Positions 53,558-62,493 of a stretch of DNA of 64,000 nt are shown here, piece by piece. The stretch is from NCBI RefSeq assembly GCF_013009075.1, contig NZ_CP053108.1, positions 3,490,517-3,554,516 on the forward strand, in the 5' to 3' direction. Origin of the DNA: Halomonas sp. TA22 (lineage in GTDB: Bacteria > Pseudomonadota > Gammaproteobacteria > Pseudomonadales > Halomonadaceae). A model generated the notes under the pieces. That model saw nothing but the letters and a program-made list of their open reading frames with translations. It did not search any database and had not been told where the DNA came from. Each line of letters begins with the position of its first letter. Positions within the stretch are counted from its first letter, which is position 1. The translations under genes were made by a program, and so were the position numbers.

Positions 53558-55258
53558 CTAAAGCACCAGATTCAGGCTGAACCCCAGGTCGTGCCCATCG
53601 GTGCGAAATCCCTCCGGCTTCCCGACCGGCGTGGCCAGGAGGATGTCGTAATGAAAGTGACGCAACAGGGTGCCGCGCAGTCCCACGACCGCACCCGTCA
53701 ATTGCCTGCCCAGCAACCATTCCGAGCTGGCCCCGCCGACATGCCCATGGTCGATCCCGGCATAGAGCCGCTGGCCGCTGGCCCCCAGCGGCACCTCGAG
53801 CTCGTTGCGGACCAGCCAACCGCGTTCGGCGGCAAGGCTGGTGTCGTGGAAGCCTCGTACGGTGTAACGGCCGCCGATGGAGAAACGCTCCAAGGGCGAC
53901 AATGGCGTCAGGTTGCGCTGCATGCGCCAGTGCCCGCGGTAGCGAAGCATCCACTCGCCGAGCTGAAAGGGGAGGTCGAGGTCGCCATTCGCCGTGACGA
54001 TCTTGAAGCGCGAGGTGCCTTCATCGAAGGGCTCCTCCGGGGCTGGTCGTGCCCCGAAGGCGCCGGTGCCCCGCTGGTAGCCCAGTCCCAGGTCTAGGGT
54101 CGCCCGCCCGACGAACTCGCGATGATGCACGCCGGCTTCCCAGCCGCCCACGGTGCGGCGCTGCACCTCAATCTCGACATCGTCGATATAGTTGCGGGAC
54201 TGGCGTTGAAAGCCTCCGAACTCGAGTGAGGTCTTTCGTGAGGCGTCGCGGTAGATCAGGCGCGACAGGCTGGCCCCGAGGGTGCGGCTGTTGCCGCTGT
54301 ATACGTAGTCCTCAAAGGCGCCCGCCACGGTCTGGTGGTAATCGTAGTCGCTGGCCGTGGCGGCCAGATGCCAATAGCCCCAGGGTACGGAGTAGTGCAG
54401 GGTGCGACTCTTGTTACCGCGCCCGCCACGGTCTCCGCCCCCCAGGTCCTTGCCTAGATAGACGTAGAACAGATCGTTGATGCCCAGCAGGTTGTCGTAG
54501 GCCACGGTCACGCCGTTGAGATAACGGCCGGTGGCATCGCTGCCGCTGTCGTCCAGCGACCAGCCAGGGCGCAGCGGGAAACCCTGCTGATAGTCGATCA
54601 CCAGATCGCTGCCACCGGGTTCCTCGGCGGGAGCGATCTGGATGTCGACCTCCACGGAAGGCAGGCGCTGGAAGTTCTCCAGCGCCTGTTCGATATCGCG
54701 CAGATTGAGGATGGCGCCTGGCCTGGCCGGCACGGCATTGCGCAGGGAGGCGTGCCGGCGTTCGGGTTCAGCGACTCGCAGACTGGCGATACGCCCCGGC
54801 AGGAGAGTGAGCGTGAGAACTCCATCGCTGAGATCCTGGGGCTCCACGAGCACGCGGCTGGTGACGAAGCCGCGTTCGATCAGCGCGTTCTGGGCACGCT
54901 TGAGCACCAGGTTGACGCCTTGGGCACCCAGGCAACGTCCGATGGGCGTGTCCCCTGGATCGCGACCGACGACCGCATCATCGAGCCACCCGAAGCGCTG
55001 GAGCTCATTGCCTCGCCATACCAGTTCGTGGATCACGAAACATGGCGATTCACGGTCGGGAAAGTGCTCCAGCGACTCCAGCGGCACCGACAAGCGCACG
55101 TCCGGCACCGTCTCCTGGCGCTCCTGCAGGGCCCGGTCGCGTTCGCGCTGGCGCAGCAGTTCGTCGGAAGGCAACTCTTGAGCCTGGATGCCAACGATGC
55201 CGCTCGTCAGCCACGCAATAAATGACAATCCGATGCCTCGGACGGCTACTTGCTTCAT
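53558..55258 (-). CDS. TpsB outer-membrane transporter (FhaC/CdiB-type)
   Basis: 566 residues from the ATG giving a clean signal peptide (cleavage near GIQA-QEL); an upstream start at 55291 is possible. After a short N-terminal helix region come two POTRA-like domains (FVIHELVWRGNELQRFGW; SDGVLTLTLLPGRIASLRV) and a 16-stranded beta-barrel ending in a hydrophobic pattern (GFSLNLVL). The loop motif TVRGFHDTSLAAERG matches the VRGY/F motif of the family. It exports the exoprotein encoded 60 bp downstream. With that partner truncated, it may be a secretion pore without substrate. Confidence 0.92.
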   Translation of the reverse strand: MKQVAVRGIGLSFIAWLTSGIVGIQAQELPSDELLRQRERDRALQERQETVPDVRLSVPLESLEHFPDRESPCFVIHELVWRGNELQRFGWLDDAVVGRDPGDTPIGRCLGAQGVNLVLKRAQNALIERGFVTSRVLVEPQDLSDGVLTLTLLPGRIASLRVAEPERRHASLRNAVPARPGAILNLRDIEQALENFQRLPSVEVDIQIAPAEEPGGSDLVIDYQQGFPLRPGWSLDDSGSDATGRYLNGVTVAYDNLLGINDLFYVYLGKDLGGGDRGGRGNKSRTLHYSVPWGYWHLAATASDYDYHQTVAGAFEDYVYSGNSRTLGASLSRLIYRDASRKTSLEFGGFQRQSRNYIDDVEIEVQRRTVGGWEAGVHHREFVGRATLDLGLGYQRGTGAFGARPAPEEPFDEGTSRFKIVTANGDLDLPFQLGEWMLRYRGHWRMQRNLTPLSPLERFSIGGRYTVRGFHDTSLAAERGWLVRNELEVPLGASGQRLYAGIDHGHVGGASSEWLLGRQLTGAVVGLRGTLLRHFHYDILLATPVGKPEGFRTDGHDLGFSLNLVL

Positions 55259-55675
55259 TTTGTTAAAAAACAATACTTGATCCCGTGCCAACCAAGCCTC
55301 CTCTGCATGTGAGCACTACGCTGAGCTTGCCAGCGACTGTCCACGGCACATGACGTGATGAAGAAGACCAGCGCCAACCCCTGAATGGCATTGGCGCGCT
55401 CAATTTGTCATCGGCAAAGTTCGGATTTACTTAAGTAAGGGATTGCTGATGGGTTTCGTAGGAAATTGTTGATGTGGGACACAGGGAATCTTGGACAATT
55501 TCTGTAAGCGATTCTCGACACGACACTGGAACCACACCGTGTTCTTTAGGGCAATGGTGGACTACTCAAGAAGGAAGGCATGGCAGAAGCGTTGCCCGAC
55601 TCGTGCGGGCCGGAGAACATCGGCAAGCCTTCGCCGATGTCCTGACCGAGGTGTAACCTGGTCGTGCAGGGAGGC
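55259..55675. other. Intergenic region upstream of tpsB, no convincing gene
   Basis: 417 bp containing the presumed tpsB promoter. Short frames at 55474-55706 lack ribosome sites and recognisable sequence. No RNA gene or repeat was recognised. Confidence 0.45.
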
Positions 55676-56071
55676 TCAGGCGTTCTCGAAGCGCTGGCGC
55701 AGGTAGGCGTTGATGTCGTTGGATTCGTACATCCACTCCTCGCGGCCATCGTCGTGGGTGATCAGCAGGCAGGGCACCATGGTGCGGCCGCCACCGTTGA
55801 GCAGCGCCTGGCGGTGCTCGGGGTTGCGCTGGACGTCGCGCAGTTCGATATCCAGTCCCAGTCGCGCCATCTCCTTGCGCACCTTGACGCAGAATGGGCA
55901 GCTTTGAAACTGGTAAAGCGCAAGCGATTGGCTTTCCTTTTCCACGCGAGATTGCTCCTCTGGGGTTCGTTCAATGGCGCTCTTGGGGGTGGTGAGCTTT
56001 TCCGACATCAGCATGACCGGCGTCAGCACCACTCTCAAGGTTCGAAAGAAATAGCGTAGCAAAAGCCTCAT
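55676..56071 (-). CDS. Glutaredoxin with N-terminal membrane-associated extension
   Basis: 131 residues. The glutaredoxin domain (about 50-130) has the redox motif CPFC in LYQFQSCPFCVKVRK, the cis-proline in TMVPCLLITH, and ends YESNDINAYL. The first 45 residues contain a hydrophobic, basic helix (LLRYFFRTLRVVLTPVMLM) likely to attach to the inner membrane. Such glutathione-dependent thiol reductases with an anchor are common in gammaproteobacteria; the exact substrate is unknown. Confidence 0.87.
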   Translation of the reverse strand: MRLLLRYFFRTLRVVLTPVMLMSEKLTTPKSAIERTPEEQSRVEKESQSLALYQFQSCPFCVKVRKEMARLGLDIELRDVQRNPEHRQALLNGGGRTMVPCLLITHDDGREEWMYESNDINAYLRQRFENA

Positions 56072-56113
56072 GAGGCAGGTAATCCTATCCGGAAATGGCA
56101 GCCCTCGATCTTA

Positions 56114-57556
56114 TCACCGTTGCGCGCCGCTTGCTGCCGGCTTGGGCGTATCCACCGCTTCGATATCGACGATCTTCGAGCGGCTGATCACCACCTTCCA
56201 GCGCTGGATCACCGGCTCCCCATCGCCCTGCACCTCACGGGTGACCAGGTTGATCAGATGGCGCTTCTCCACCGTCTCTCGCACCACCTGGCCATCCTTG
56301 TGCCGGTAGACATGATGCGAGGACTTGTCCATCAGGCGCGACAGCACCGACAGGTCGATCACCAGCGTCTCGCGGGTCTGCTCATATCCACTAAGAAAAC
56401 GCGTCGGCGACATCCGCGAGTGGCTACCGTAGTGAAGCACCACCTCTTCGCGCTGGGTGATGCTGCGCTTGCGGGCCGCCTTGATCGCCTCGTCGAGCTT
56501 GGCGTAGCGCTGGTAGTCGAACCACTCGAGCTGGCGCCCCACCAGCTGGTTGCTGTGCGCATCGTAGTATTGGCGACGCCACTTGGGGCGCCCCTTGCGC
56601 AGCAATCGCCACAGGGTGTTGCGCAGGTCGTCCTTGAATACCTCGCGCAACGCATAGATCACCGCCAGCACCAGCACGAACAGCGCCGTGACATCGCCCA
56701 GCGTCTGGCGGGCCTGCAACAAGGTCAGGGTGACGAACACCATGACCACTGCCGTCGCCAGCCCCTTGACCGCCTTCTGCTCGCCACCGCCGAGCTCCTG
56801 GCTCTTGTCCTTGAGCGTGACCGGATACTCGATCAGTCGCCTGAGCAGGCGCATCTTGTTGGACATCCGGGTGGGGTCCCGCGTCACCCGCTGAGAGTTG
56901 TACTCCTGCGCCTCGCGGTATTCGCTCTCGGCGGCGCAGATATCCAGCAGCCGGTGCTTGATCTCCCTGTAGTGGCGATCGCGGGAGAGGTGCGCCACCA
57001 GGGACAACAAGCGCTGTTCGGTGAACCACGACAGGTAGTTGTCGATGTTCTGGTAGTACTTCAGCAGGCTCTCCTCTTCCGGTTTGGTGCGCCGCAGGCG
57101 CTTGAGGATATCCAGCGCCAGCTCGATGAGCTCATCGATGCGCGCCAGCTTCTCTACACTGGCGTCCTGCGCATCGCTGCGTTCGCTGTCGCGCTTGTCG
57201 TCGTGCAGCTCGCGACTCGACCGCTCCAGTGCCGCCACGTACTGGTAGGCATAGAGGCTCAGGCTCAGCCGGTACTGTTCGCTGCCAAGCGAGCCGCGCC
57301 GCGCCAGCCGGCTCAATACCAGCGGCAGGTGGATGCGATCGCTGAAGTAAGTGCGTTTGACGTGTATGGCACTGTGGTAGAAGGCATTTTCGGACATCAC
57401 CTCGGTGTTCAGCCCAAGCTCGCCGGGCACGAACAGGTAGACATCGAGCTTGTGCGATACCGATTCGCGCAGCACCCGCGATATCTTGAGAGAGAAGCCT
57501 TCCCGTCGCTCGACACTAATCAACGCTATCCATCCCCTTGCCAAACATGCGCTCAT
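56114..57556 (-). CDS. Uncharacterised membrane protein
   Basis: 480 residues; family not recognised. The N-terminal half is largely helical and charged (LYFVPGEL-type start region, KLARIDELIELALDILKRLRRTK, REIKHRLLDICAAE). Two adjacent membrane segments lie at about 265-315 (AVVMVFVTLTLLQA, ALFVLVLAVIYAL). A C-terminal soluble domain has DDLRNTLWRLLRKGRPKWRR and VVLHYGSHSRMSP. It stands alone between the glutaredoxin and the J-domain genes. Coding is supported by length, consistent codon use and no competing frame. The start may be downstream of the first ATG. Confidence 0.7.
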   Translation of the reverse strand: MSACLARGWIALISVERREGFSLKISRVLRESVSHKLDVYLFVPGELGLNTEVMSENAFYHSAIHVKRTYFSDRIHLPLVLSRLARRGSLGSEQYRLSLSLYAYQYVAALERSSRELHDDKRDSERSDAQDASVEKLARIDELIELALDILKRLRRTKPEEESLLKYYQNIDNYLSWFTEQRLLSLVAHLSRDRHYREIKHRLLDICAAESEYREAQEYNSQRVTRDPTRMSNKMRLLRRLIEYPVTLKDKSQELGGGEQKAVKGLATAVVMVFVTLTLLQARQTLGDVTALFVLVLAVIYALREVFKDDLRNTLWRLLRKGRPKWRRQYYDAHSNQLVGRQLEWFDYQRYAKLDEAIKAARKRSITQREEVVLHYGSHSRMSPTRFLSGYEQTRETLVIDLSVLSRLMDKSSHHVYRHKDGQVVRETVEKRHLINLVTREVQGDGEPVIQRWKVVISRSKIVDIEAVDTPKPAASGAQR

Positions 57557-57681
57557 CTCCTGGTTTGGTTATATCATGGCAGATGCCGCTGCGGTGACTT
57601 GCCTTCCATGCCCAGCGAGGCGACCATGGCGAACCGAGCCCTACCCAACGCGACCAACAATAACGCCCTCGGAGACAGGGA

Positions 57682-58521
57682 ATGCCCATCGCGCGTTTTT
57701 CACCCTTCGAGCTTCTGCTGCTGAAGAGCCGACACCAGGCGGACACGGCCGCCCTGCTGCTGCTGGCCTGGGTGTTGGCAAGTCATGGGCGCCTAGGGGA
57801 GGCGGAAAGAGCAAAGCTCGGCGAGCTGGCCGCGCATTATCGCCACGGCCATGACCTGCAGCCGTTGATCGAGATCGCCAGCCAGCAGAACCTCGATGCG
57901 ATTCAGCTGGCCGCCGAGGTGATGCAGAAGCACTGCCTGGGCGAGCAGGCGCACGCCTTTCTACGCCAGGCCATCGGCCTGGCGGTAAGCGGCGGCAAGC
58001 TGGCCCAGGCCAACCATCATGTATTGCGCTTCCTCGCCGACCTGCTCGGGGTGTCGCCGGCGGAGTTTTCCCTGCTCTTCGAGGCGGCGGCGGGCAAGGC
58101 GTTCGGCAACCCCGACGATCCGAGCCGCAGCGCCTATTGGCAGGCCAAGGAGCACCGTCGCCAGCAGGAGCAGGCGCATGACCAGCAGCGTCATGAGGAG
58201 GAGCAACGCAAGCGTGAGCAGCAGCGCCACCAGCAATACGGCAGTGGCAGACAGGAGAGGGCCGGCGAAAGCCACCAGCGCCGGCGCCAGCGGGAAGCGC
58301 ACCAGACCCCGCCTCCCAACGACCATACCCGCCGCGCCCTGGCCGTACTCGGCTTGCCCCCCGGCTCGACGCGCAGCGAGATTCGTACCGCCTACCGCCG
58401 TCTGGCGCAGCTGCACCACCCCGACCGCTTCTTTGCCCAGGGCGAAGCACGAGTCGCCTCCGCATCGCTGCGCTTTCAGAAGATTCGCAACGCCTATGAC
58501 TACCTGATGCGGGTGAGCTGA
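57682..58521 (+). CDS. J-domain co-chaperone with N-terminal helical (TerB-like) domain
   Basis: 279 residues. The N-terminal part (1-140) is helical and DjlA/TerB-like (LLLAWVLASHGRLGEAE; VMQKHCLGEQAHAFLRQA). A Gln/Arg/His/Glu-rich linker follows (QQEQAHDQQRHEEEQRKR), and the last 70 residues form a J-domain with HPD in AQLHHPDRFF. The J-domain stimulates the ATPase of an Hsp70. Unlike DjlA there is no N-terminal membrane segment. Followed after two bases by a second J-like gene. Confidence 0.86.
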   Translation: MPIARFSPFELLLLKSRHQADTAALLLLAWVLASHGRLGEAERAKLGELAAHYRHGHDLQPLIEIASQQNLDAIQLAAEVMQKHCLGEQAHAFLRQAIGLAVSGGKLAQANHHVLRFLADLLGVSPAEFSLLFEAAAGKAFGNPDDPSRSAYWQAKEHRRQQEQAHDQQRHEEEQRKREQQRHQQYGSGRQERAGESHQRRRQREAHQTPPPNDHTRRALAVLGLPPGSTRSEIRTAYRRLAQLHHPDRFFAQGEARVASASLRFQKIRNAYDYLMRVS

Positions 58522-58523
58522 CC

Positions 58524-58937
58524 ATGCGCGATCTTTACAAGCGCCTGGGCGTCGACCGCCGCGCCAGTGAAGGCGACATCACCACCGCCATCGAGGCCTG
58601 CCAGCACGCCACGCTCAGGGCCGATGCCCGGGCCGTACTGGAGGTGAAGTCGCGCCGCGAGGAGTACGATGCCCTGCACGCCACGCTCTGCAGTATCGGC
58701 CTGCTCAGGGCAAGGCTCGGCCTGACTCATGGCCCGCACTGGCTGGACAGCGCCGCCAACGACTTCTCGCTGCCCCCCGACGAGACCCGCTCCCCTTACG
58801 ACGACATGGTTCATCGCGTGAGCCATGCGGTGGCGCTGCACGACCGCTGGCAACGCTGGCATATCCCCTGGCTCATGCCTGGCCTCGTGGTCCTCGGTAT
58901 CCTGCTCGGCGCGGGTGCCTGCCACTGGCTGTGGTAG
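58524..58937 (+). CDS. Degenerate J-domain protein with C-terminal membrane anchor
   Basis: 137 residues. The first 60 residues look like a J-domain (LYKRLGVDRRASEGDITTAI, then SRREEYDALH), but the HPD tripeptide needed to stimulate Hsp70 is absent. A middle region of unknown fold is followed by one membrane helix at about 113-135 (WLMPGLVVLGILLGAG). It is probably co-transcribed with the preceding J-domain gene and may act as a membrane receptor or inhibitor. That role is inference. Confidence 0.7.
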   Translation: MRDLYKRLGVDRRASEGDITTAIEACQHATLRADARAVLEVKSRREEYDALHATLCSIGLLRARLGLTHGPHWLDSAANDFSLPPDETRSPYDDMVHRVSHAVALHDRWQRWHIPWLMPGLVVLGILLGAGACHWLW

Positions 58938-58953
58938 TGGCGCCATGCGTCCC

Positions 58954-61302
58954 CTAGCGGCCTGGATCAGGCTCCGGTGAGCCTCCGCTCGCGCTGGTTC
59001 TGCGGCCGGGATCGGCGATGCCGGCCTCTCCAGGCCCTCGCCCGGCGCTGTCGTGCATGCCACCGCCACCTGTCGTCTCTGCTGACGCCTTGTCGACCTC
59101 GTCTCCGGTGGCAGCCTCCATCTGGATGCTCATGCGCGGCATCGCCATGTCCAGCCCCTCGGCTTCCATGCGCTGCTTGAAGCGCAGGTTGAAGGCCCGC
59201 GACACATCCCACTGCATCACCGGCGCGGTACGCATGCGCATGCGCAGTACCGCCGCGCCTTCCTCGAAGCGGTCGACGCCCTGCAGCTCCAGCGGCGACC
59301 AGATGTGGTGGCGCATCATCGGGTCCTGGCGCAGCTCGTCGGCAACCTCGCGCACCAGCGCGATGGCATCGTCGATCTTCATCGAGTGCGGGACGCGCAG
59401 GCGCATCAGGGCGATGCCGAACTGGCGCGACATGTTGTGGATCGAGGTGATCTGGCTGAAGGTGATGATGTGCAGGATGCCATCCAGGTCGCGCAGGCGC
59501 ACCGTGCGCATGGTCAACCCCTCGACGGTACCCATGTGGCCGCCCAGGTTGACGAAGTCGTCGATGGCCAGCGAATCCTCGATGAGGATGAAGACCCCGG
59601 TGATCAGATCCTGCACCAGCGTCTGCGCGCCGAAGCCGACCGCCAGGCCAATCACCCCGGCACCGGCCAGCAGCGGCGTGACATTGACGCCCAGATTGGC
59701 CAGGCCGACGATGCTGGCGATCACCACGATGGTGGCAAATATCACGTTGCGGATCAGCGGCGTGATGGTCTGCGCGCGCGCGTTGTTGACACGCCGGCCA
59801 CGCACCCGCGCCGATGAGGTCAGCGCCCGCTGGATGGCGGTATCGGCAAAGATCCAGGCAAGCCAGGCCAGCAGAACGGTAAAGCCCACCGCCAGCAGCG
59901 CCTGGCCGATACGCGCACTGGCCACGCCTTGCTGGCCGATGCCGATCAGCGACCCGCCCCACAGTTGAGCGGAGAGCTCGGCGAAGGCGATCCAGCAGAA
60001 CAGGTGCGCCAGCGCATAGCCGAAGCGCTGCAGGCGCTTGCGGTACTGCGAGATACGCCTGCGCTGGATCACGGTTTCGCTGTAGCGGCGGATCAGCCCG
60101 GTGATCACCAGGGTCAGCACCAGCAGCGAGGCGGAGATCAGCGCCCGGGTCAAGGCGCCTCCGGCATCGCCCACCGAGACGAACATCGCCAGCAGCGAAG
60201 CGACGACCAGCAGCAGCGCGGGCACATGCCACAGCCCCCCGACGACGCGAATCATCTCATCGGTGGCACTGGCCCGCTTGCGCTGGAAGTAGGGTCGGTT
60301 GCTGATCAAATGCTTGACCGGTCGCTTGAAGCGCAGCACGAAACTACCGGCGAGCAGTGCCGCCAGGATGTTGGAGAACACCGACAGCAGCACCGCGAGA
60401 TCCTCGCCGAGCAGCTCGATCATGCGTATCGACTCCAGCGCGTCGGCCAGCGCCACCAGGGCGCCGATGGCGAAGAAGCGCCGCAGCGCTCGTTGGCGCA
60501 GATGCAGCACCGCCACATAGCGATGGCCGCGGGTGAAGACCGAGAACAGGATGTCGAGCACCACCGAAAGCAGGCGACCGCACAACGCGACATAGGCAAA
60601 TACCAGGCCCAGGATATGCCCGGGGCCTACCTCGACGAACTGCACCGCTGCCAGTATCAGCGCAAAGGCCAGGCCCCAGGGCACGACTCGGCGCAGGAAA
60701 TGGACCGCCACCATCCAGGCGCGCGGTTCGCGCGGCAATGTCAAAGGCCAGTCGCGGCGCTTGGCCAGCAGTCGACCGCCTCCCATCAACAGGATCACCA
60801 TTCCCACCCAGGCACCTGCCGTGATCGCCGCATCGATCACCACTCGCACAAGCTCGCTGTAACTGGCCGCCGATAGCAGGGCCGCACCCTCGTCCAGCGC
60901 CTGGTCTATCTGCTGTTGCCAGATATTCAGCGGACTCTGACCAGCCTCGGTCTGGTCGCCGAACTCGCTGAAGGTATCGGCAATCGCCCCCAACAGCCCC
61001 TGGCGAGGCATCTCGAAACCCTGCTCCTCGGCCTGTGCCGAGGTCTGCTGCAGATCGCGCAGATTCTCCAGCAGGGCGTCACGCCGCTCGGCACTCTCGA
61101 GTGTGGCAATGACCTCCTCGAGGGAGCGCTGGAAGGCCTGAGGATCGTGCTGCTCAGCCTCCTCTTCGCCACCGCCCGTCAAGCCCACCAGCGGCGACGT
61201 CTGAGCATGCAGCGGCATCGCCACCCATATCAGCATCAGGCCCCACAGCAGCATGACAAGCGCTCGTCCCTGGCCAGCCACCACAATCGATAATCGGGGC
61301 AT
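58954..61302 (-). CDS. Large mechanosensitive channel, MscS/MscK family
   Basis: 782 residues from the ATG behind GGAGGG; a start 10 codons upstream is possible. A signal peptide (cleavage near LHA-QTS), a periplasmic coiled region (EEVIATLESAERRDALLENLRDLQQTSAQA) and about eight or more membrane segments precede the MscS core. That core has the pore helix VNVTPLLAGAGVIGLAVGFGA and QDLITGVFILIEDS, followed by the beta domain and alpha/beta cage (LRVPHSMKIDDAIALV). It opens on hypo-osmotic shock to release solutes, an essential safety valve for a halophile. A Gly/Ser/Glu-rich tail ends the protein. Confidence 0.92.
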   Translation of the reverse strand: MPRLSIVVAGQGRALVMLLWGLMLIWVAMPLHAQTSPLVGLTGGGEEEAEQHDPQAFQRSLEEVIATLESAERRDALLENLRDLQQTSAQAEEQGFEMPRQGLLGAIADTFSEFGDQTEAGQSPLNIWQQQIDQALDEGAALLSAASYSELVRVVIDAAITAGAWVGMVILLMGGGRLLAKRRDWPLTLPREPRAWMVAVHFLRRVVPWGLAFALILAAVQFVEVGPGHILGLVFAYVALCGRLLSVVLDILFSVFTRGHRYVAVLHLRQRALRRFFAIGALVALADALESIRMIELLGEDLAVLLSVFSNILAALLAGSFVLRFKRPVKHLISNRPYFQRKRASATDEMIRVVGGLWHVPALLLVVASLLAMFVSVGDAGGALTRALISASLLVLTLVITGLIRRYSETVIQRRRISQYRKRLQRFGYALAHLFCWIAFAELSAQLWGGSLIGIGQQGVASARIGQALLAVGFTVLLAWLAWIFADTAIQRALTSSARVRGRRVNNARAQTITPLIRNVIFATIVVIASIVGLANLGVNVTPLLAGAGVIGLAVGFGAQTLVQDLITGVFILIEDSLAIDDFVNLGGHMGTVEGLTMRTVRLRDLDGILHIITFSQITSIHNMSRQFGIALMRLRVPHSMKIDDAIALVREVADELRQDPMMRHHIWSPLELQGVDRFEEGAAVLRMRMRTAPVMQWDVSRAFNLRFKQRMEAEGLDMAMPRMSIQMEAATGDEVDKASAETTGGGGMHDSAGRGPGEAGIADPGRRTSASGGSPEPDPGR

Positions 61303-61477
61303 GAATCCCTCCATGTGAGTTGAATCAGACAAGTCTGCATAGACCGACGCATGGGGTAAAGGCTAGTTGCACAATCCCGGAGGCACCGCTAGCGATTCGA
61401 AAGCTGTCGAGACGACCACTATGCTGACTTCCACTATGCTAGGGTAACGCTTTGGTCGCACTGGCTCGGGAGCCCGT

Positions 61478-62485
61478 ATGGAACCCCTACCGCCTCCGGT
61501 TTCATCCAACCATGAGGGCAACACGCGCCGAGTCGGCGTTGAGATCGAGTTCGCCGGTATCTCACCGACGGATGCCGCTCATCTCGTGTGCATGCAGTTC
61601 GGCGGCCAGATCAGCGTGCTCGGCCCCCACCGCATGAAAGTGGAGGGCACCCGCTGGGGAAGCTTCCATATCGAGCTCGATTCTCAGTACGTGCACCCCG
61701 ATGCCAAGGTGATCGACAAGCCACTCGGCAGCGACGCTCAATGGCGCCGCCAACGCCACCAGATACGCGTCGATCTGCATAACAAGACACGCGAGCTGAT
61801 CGGCGAAGTGGTGGCCGGCCTGGTCCCCACCGAGATCGTCTGCCCGCCGGTTCCCTGGAACGAGCTCGACGAGCTCGACGTACTGTTCGACGCGCTGCGC
61901 GTGCATGGCGCCAAGGGCACCGATGCCAGCCTGCTCTATGGTTTCGGCCTGCATCTCAACCCAGAGGTGCCGAGTTTCGAGATCGACACGATCCTCGCCT
62001 ATCTGCGCGCTTACCTGCTGCTGGGCGAGTGGCTGCGTCACGAGATCGATGTCGATATCACCCGGGAAGTGCTGCCGCATGCCAATCCCTTTCCCAAGGT
62101 CTATGCCCTGAAGGTGTTCGATCCCGCCTATCGCCCCGACCTGGACACGCTGATCGGCGACTACATCGAGCACAACCCGACGCGCAACCGCGAGCTGGAC
62201 CTGTTCCCGCTCTTCGCCTACCTGCGCCCCGGCTTTCCACATCCGGTCATGCGCAATGCTCTGGTCAAGCCGCGCCCCACCTTCCATTACCGCCTGCCCA
62301 ACGCCCAGCTCTCCAACCCCGCCTGGGGGGCAGCCATGGAGTGGAACCTGTGGCTCGAGGTCGAGCGGCTGGCAGCGGACACCCCGCGTCTCGAGGAGCA
62401 GGCCAGGCACTATCTCGACCACCATCTCCAATCGCCCCTCACCCGCTGGCTCGACAGGATGCGCGGGTGGATGAAAGAATCCTAA
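61478..62485 (+). CDS. Putative amidoligase (COOH-NH2 ligase superfamily)
   Basis: 335 residues. The start VGVEIEFAGISPTDAAHLV is the typical beginning of Amidoligase_2 proteins, which share the glutamine-synthetase fold and are predicted to form amide bonds between carboxyl and amine groups. A second marker is YGFGLHLNPEVPSFEID. GGGAGC lies upstream of the ATG. The next gene, a class I glutamine-amidotransferase-like hydrolase, follows after eight bases. The pair recurs in other proteobacteria and is thought to make and trim a gamma-glutamyl or similar amide conjugate. Substrates unknown. Confidence 0.82.
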   Translation: MEPLPPPVSSNHEGNTRRVGVEIEFAGISPTDAAHLVCMQFGGQISVLGPHRMKVEGTRWGSFHIELDSQYVHPDAKVIDKPLGSDAQWRRQRHQIRVDLHNKTRELIGEVVAGLVPTEIVCPPVPWNELDELDVLFDALRVHGAKGTDASLLYGFGLHLNPEVPSFEIDTILAYLRAYLLLGEWLRHEIDVDITREVLPHANPFPKVYALKVFDPAYRPDLDTLIGDYIEHNPTRNRELDLFPLFAYLRPGFPHPVMRNALVKPRPTFHYRLPNAQLSNPAWGAAMEWNLWLEVERLAADTPRLEEQARHYLDHHLQSPLTRWLDRMRGWMKES

Positions 62486-62493
62486 GGAGTGGC

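Noticed and set aside
59929-60876. 315-codon frame opposite the MscS-family gene
   Set aside because: Gln/His/Arg-rich shadow frame with no ribosome site; the MscS gene is clearly coding.
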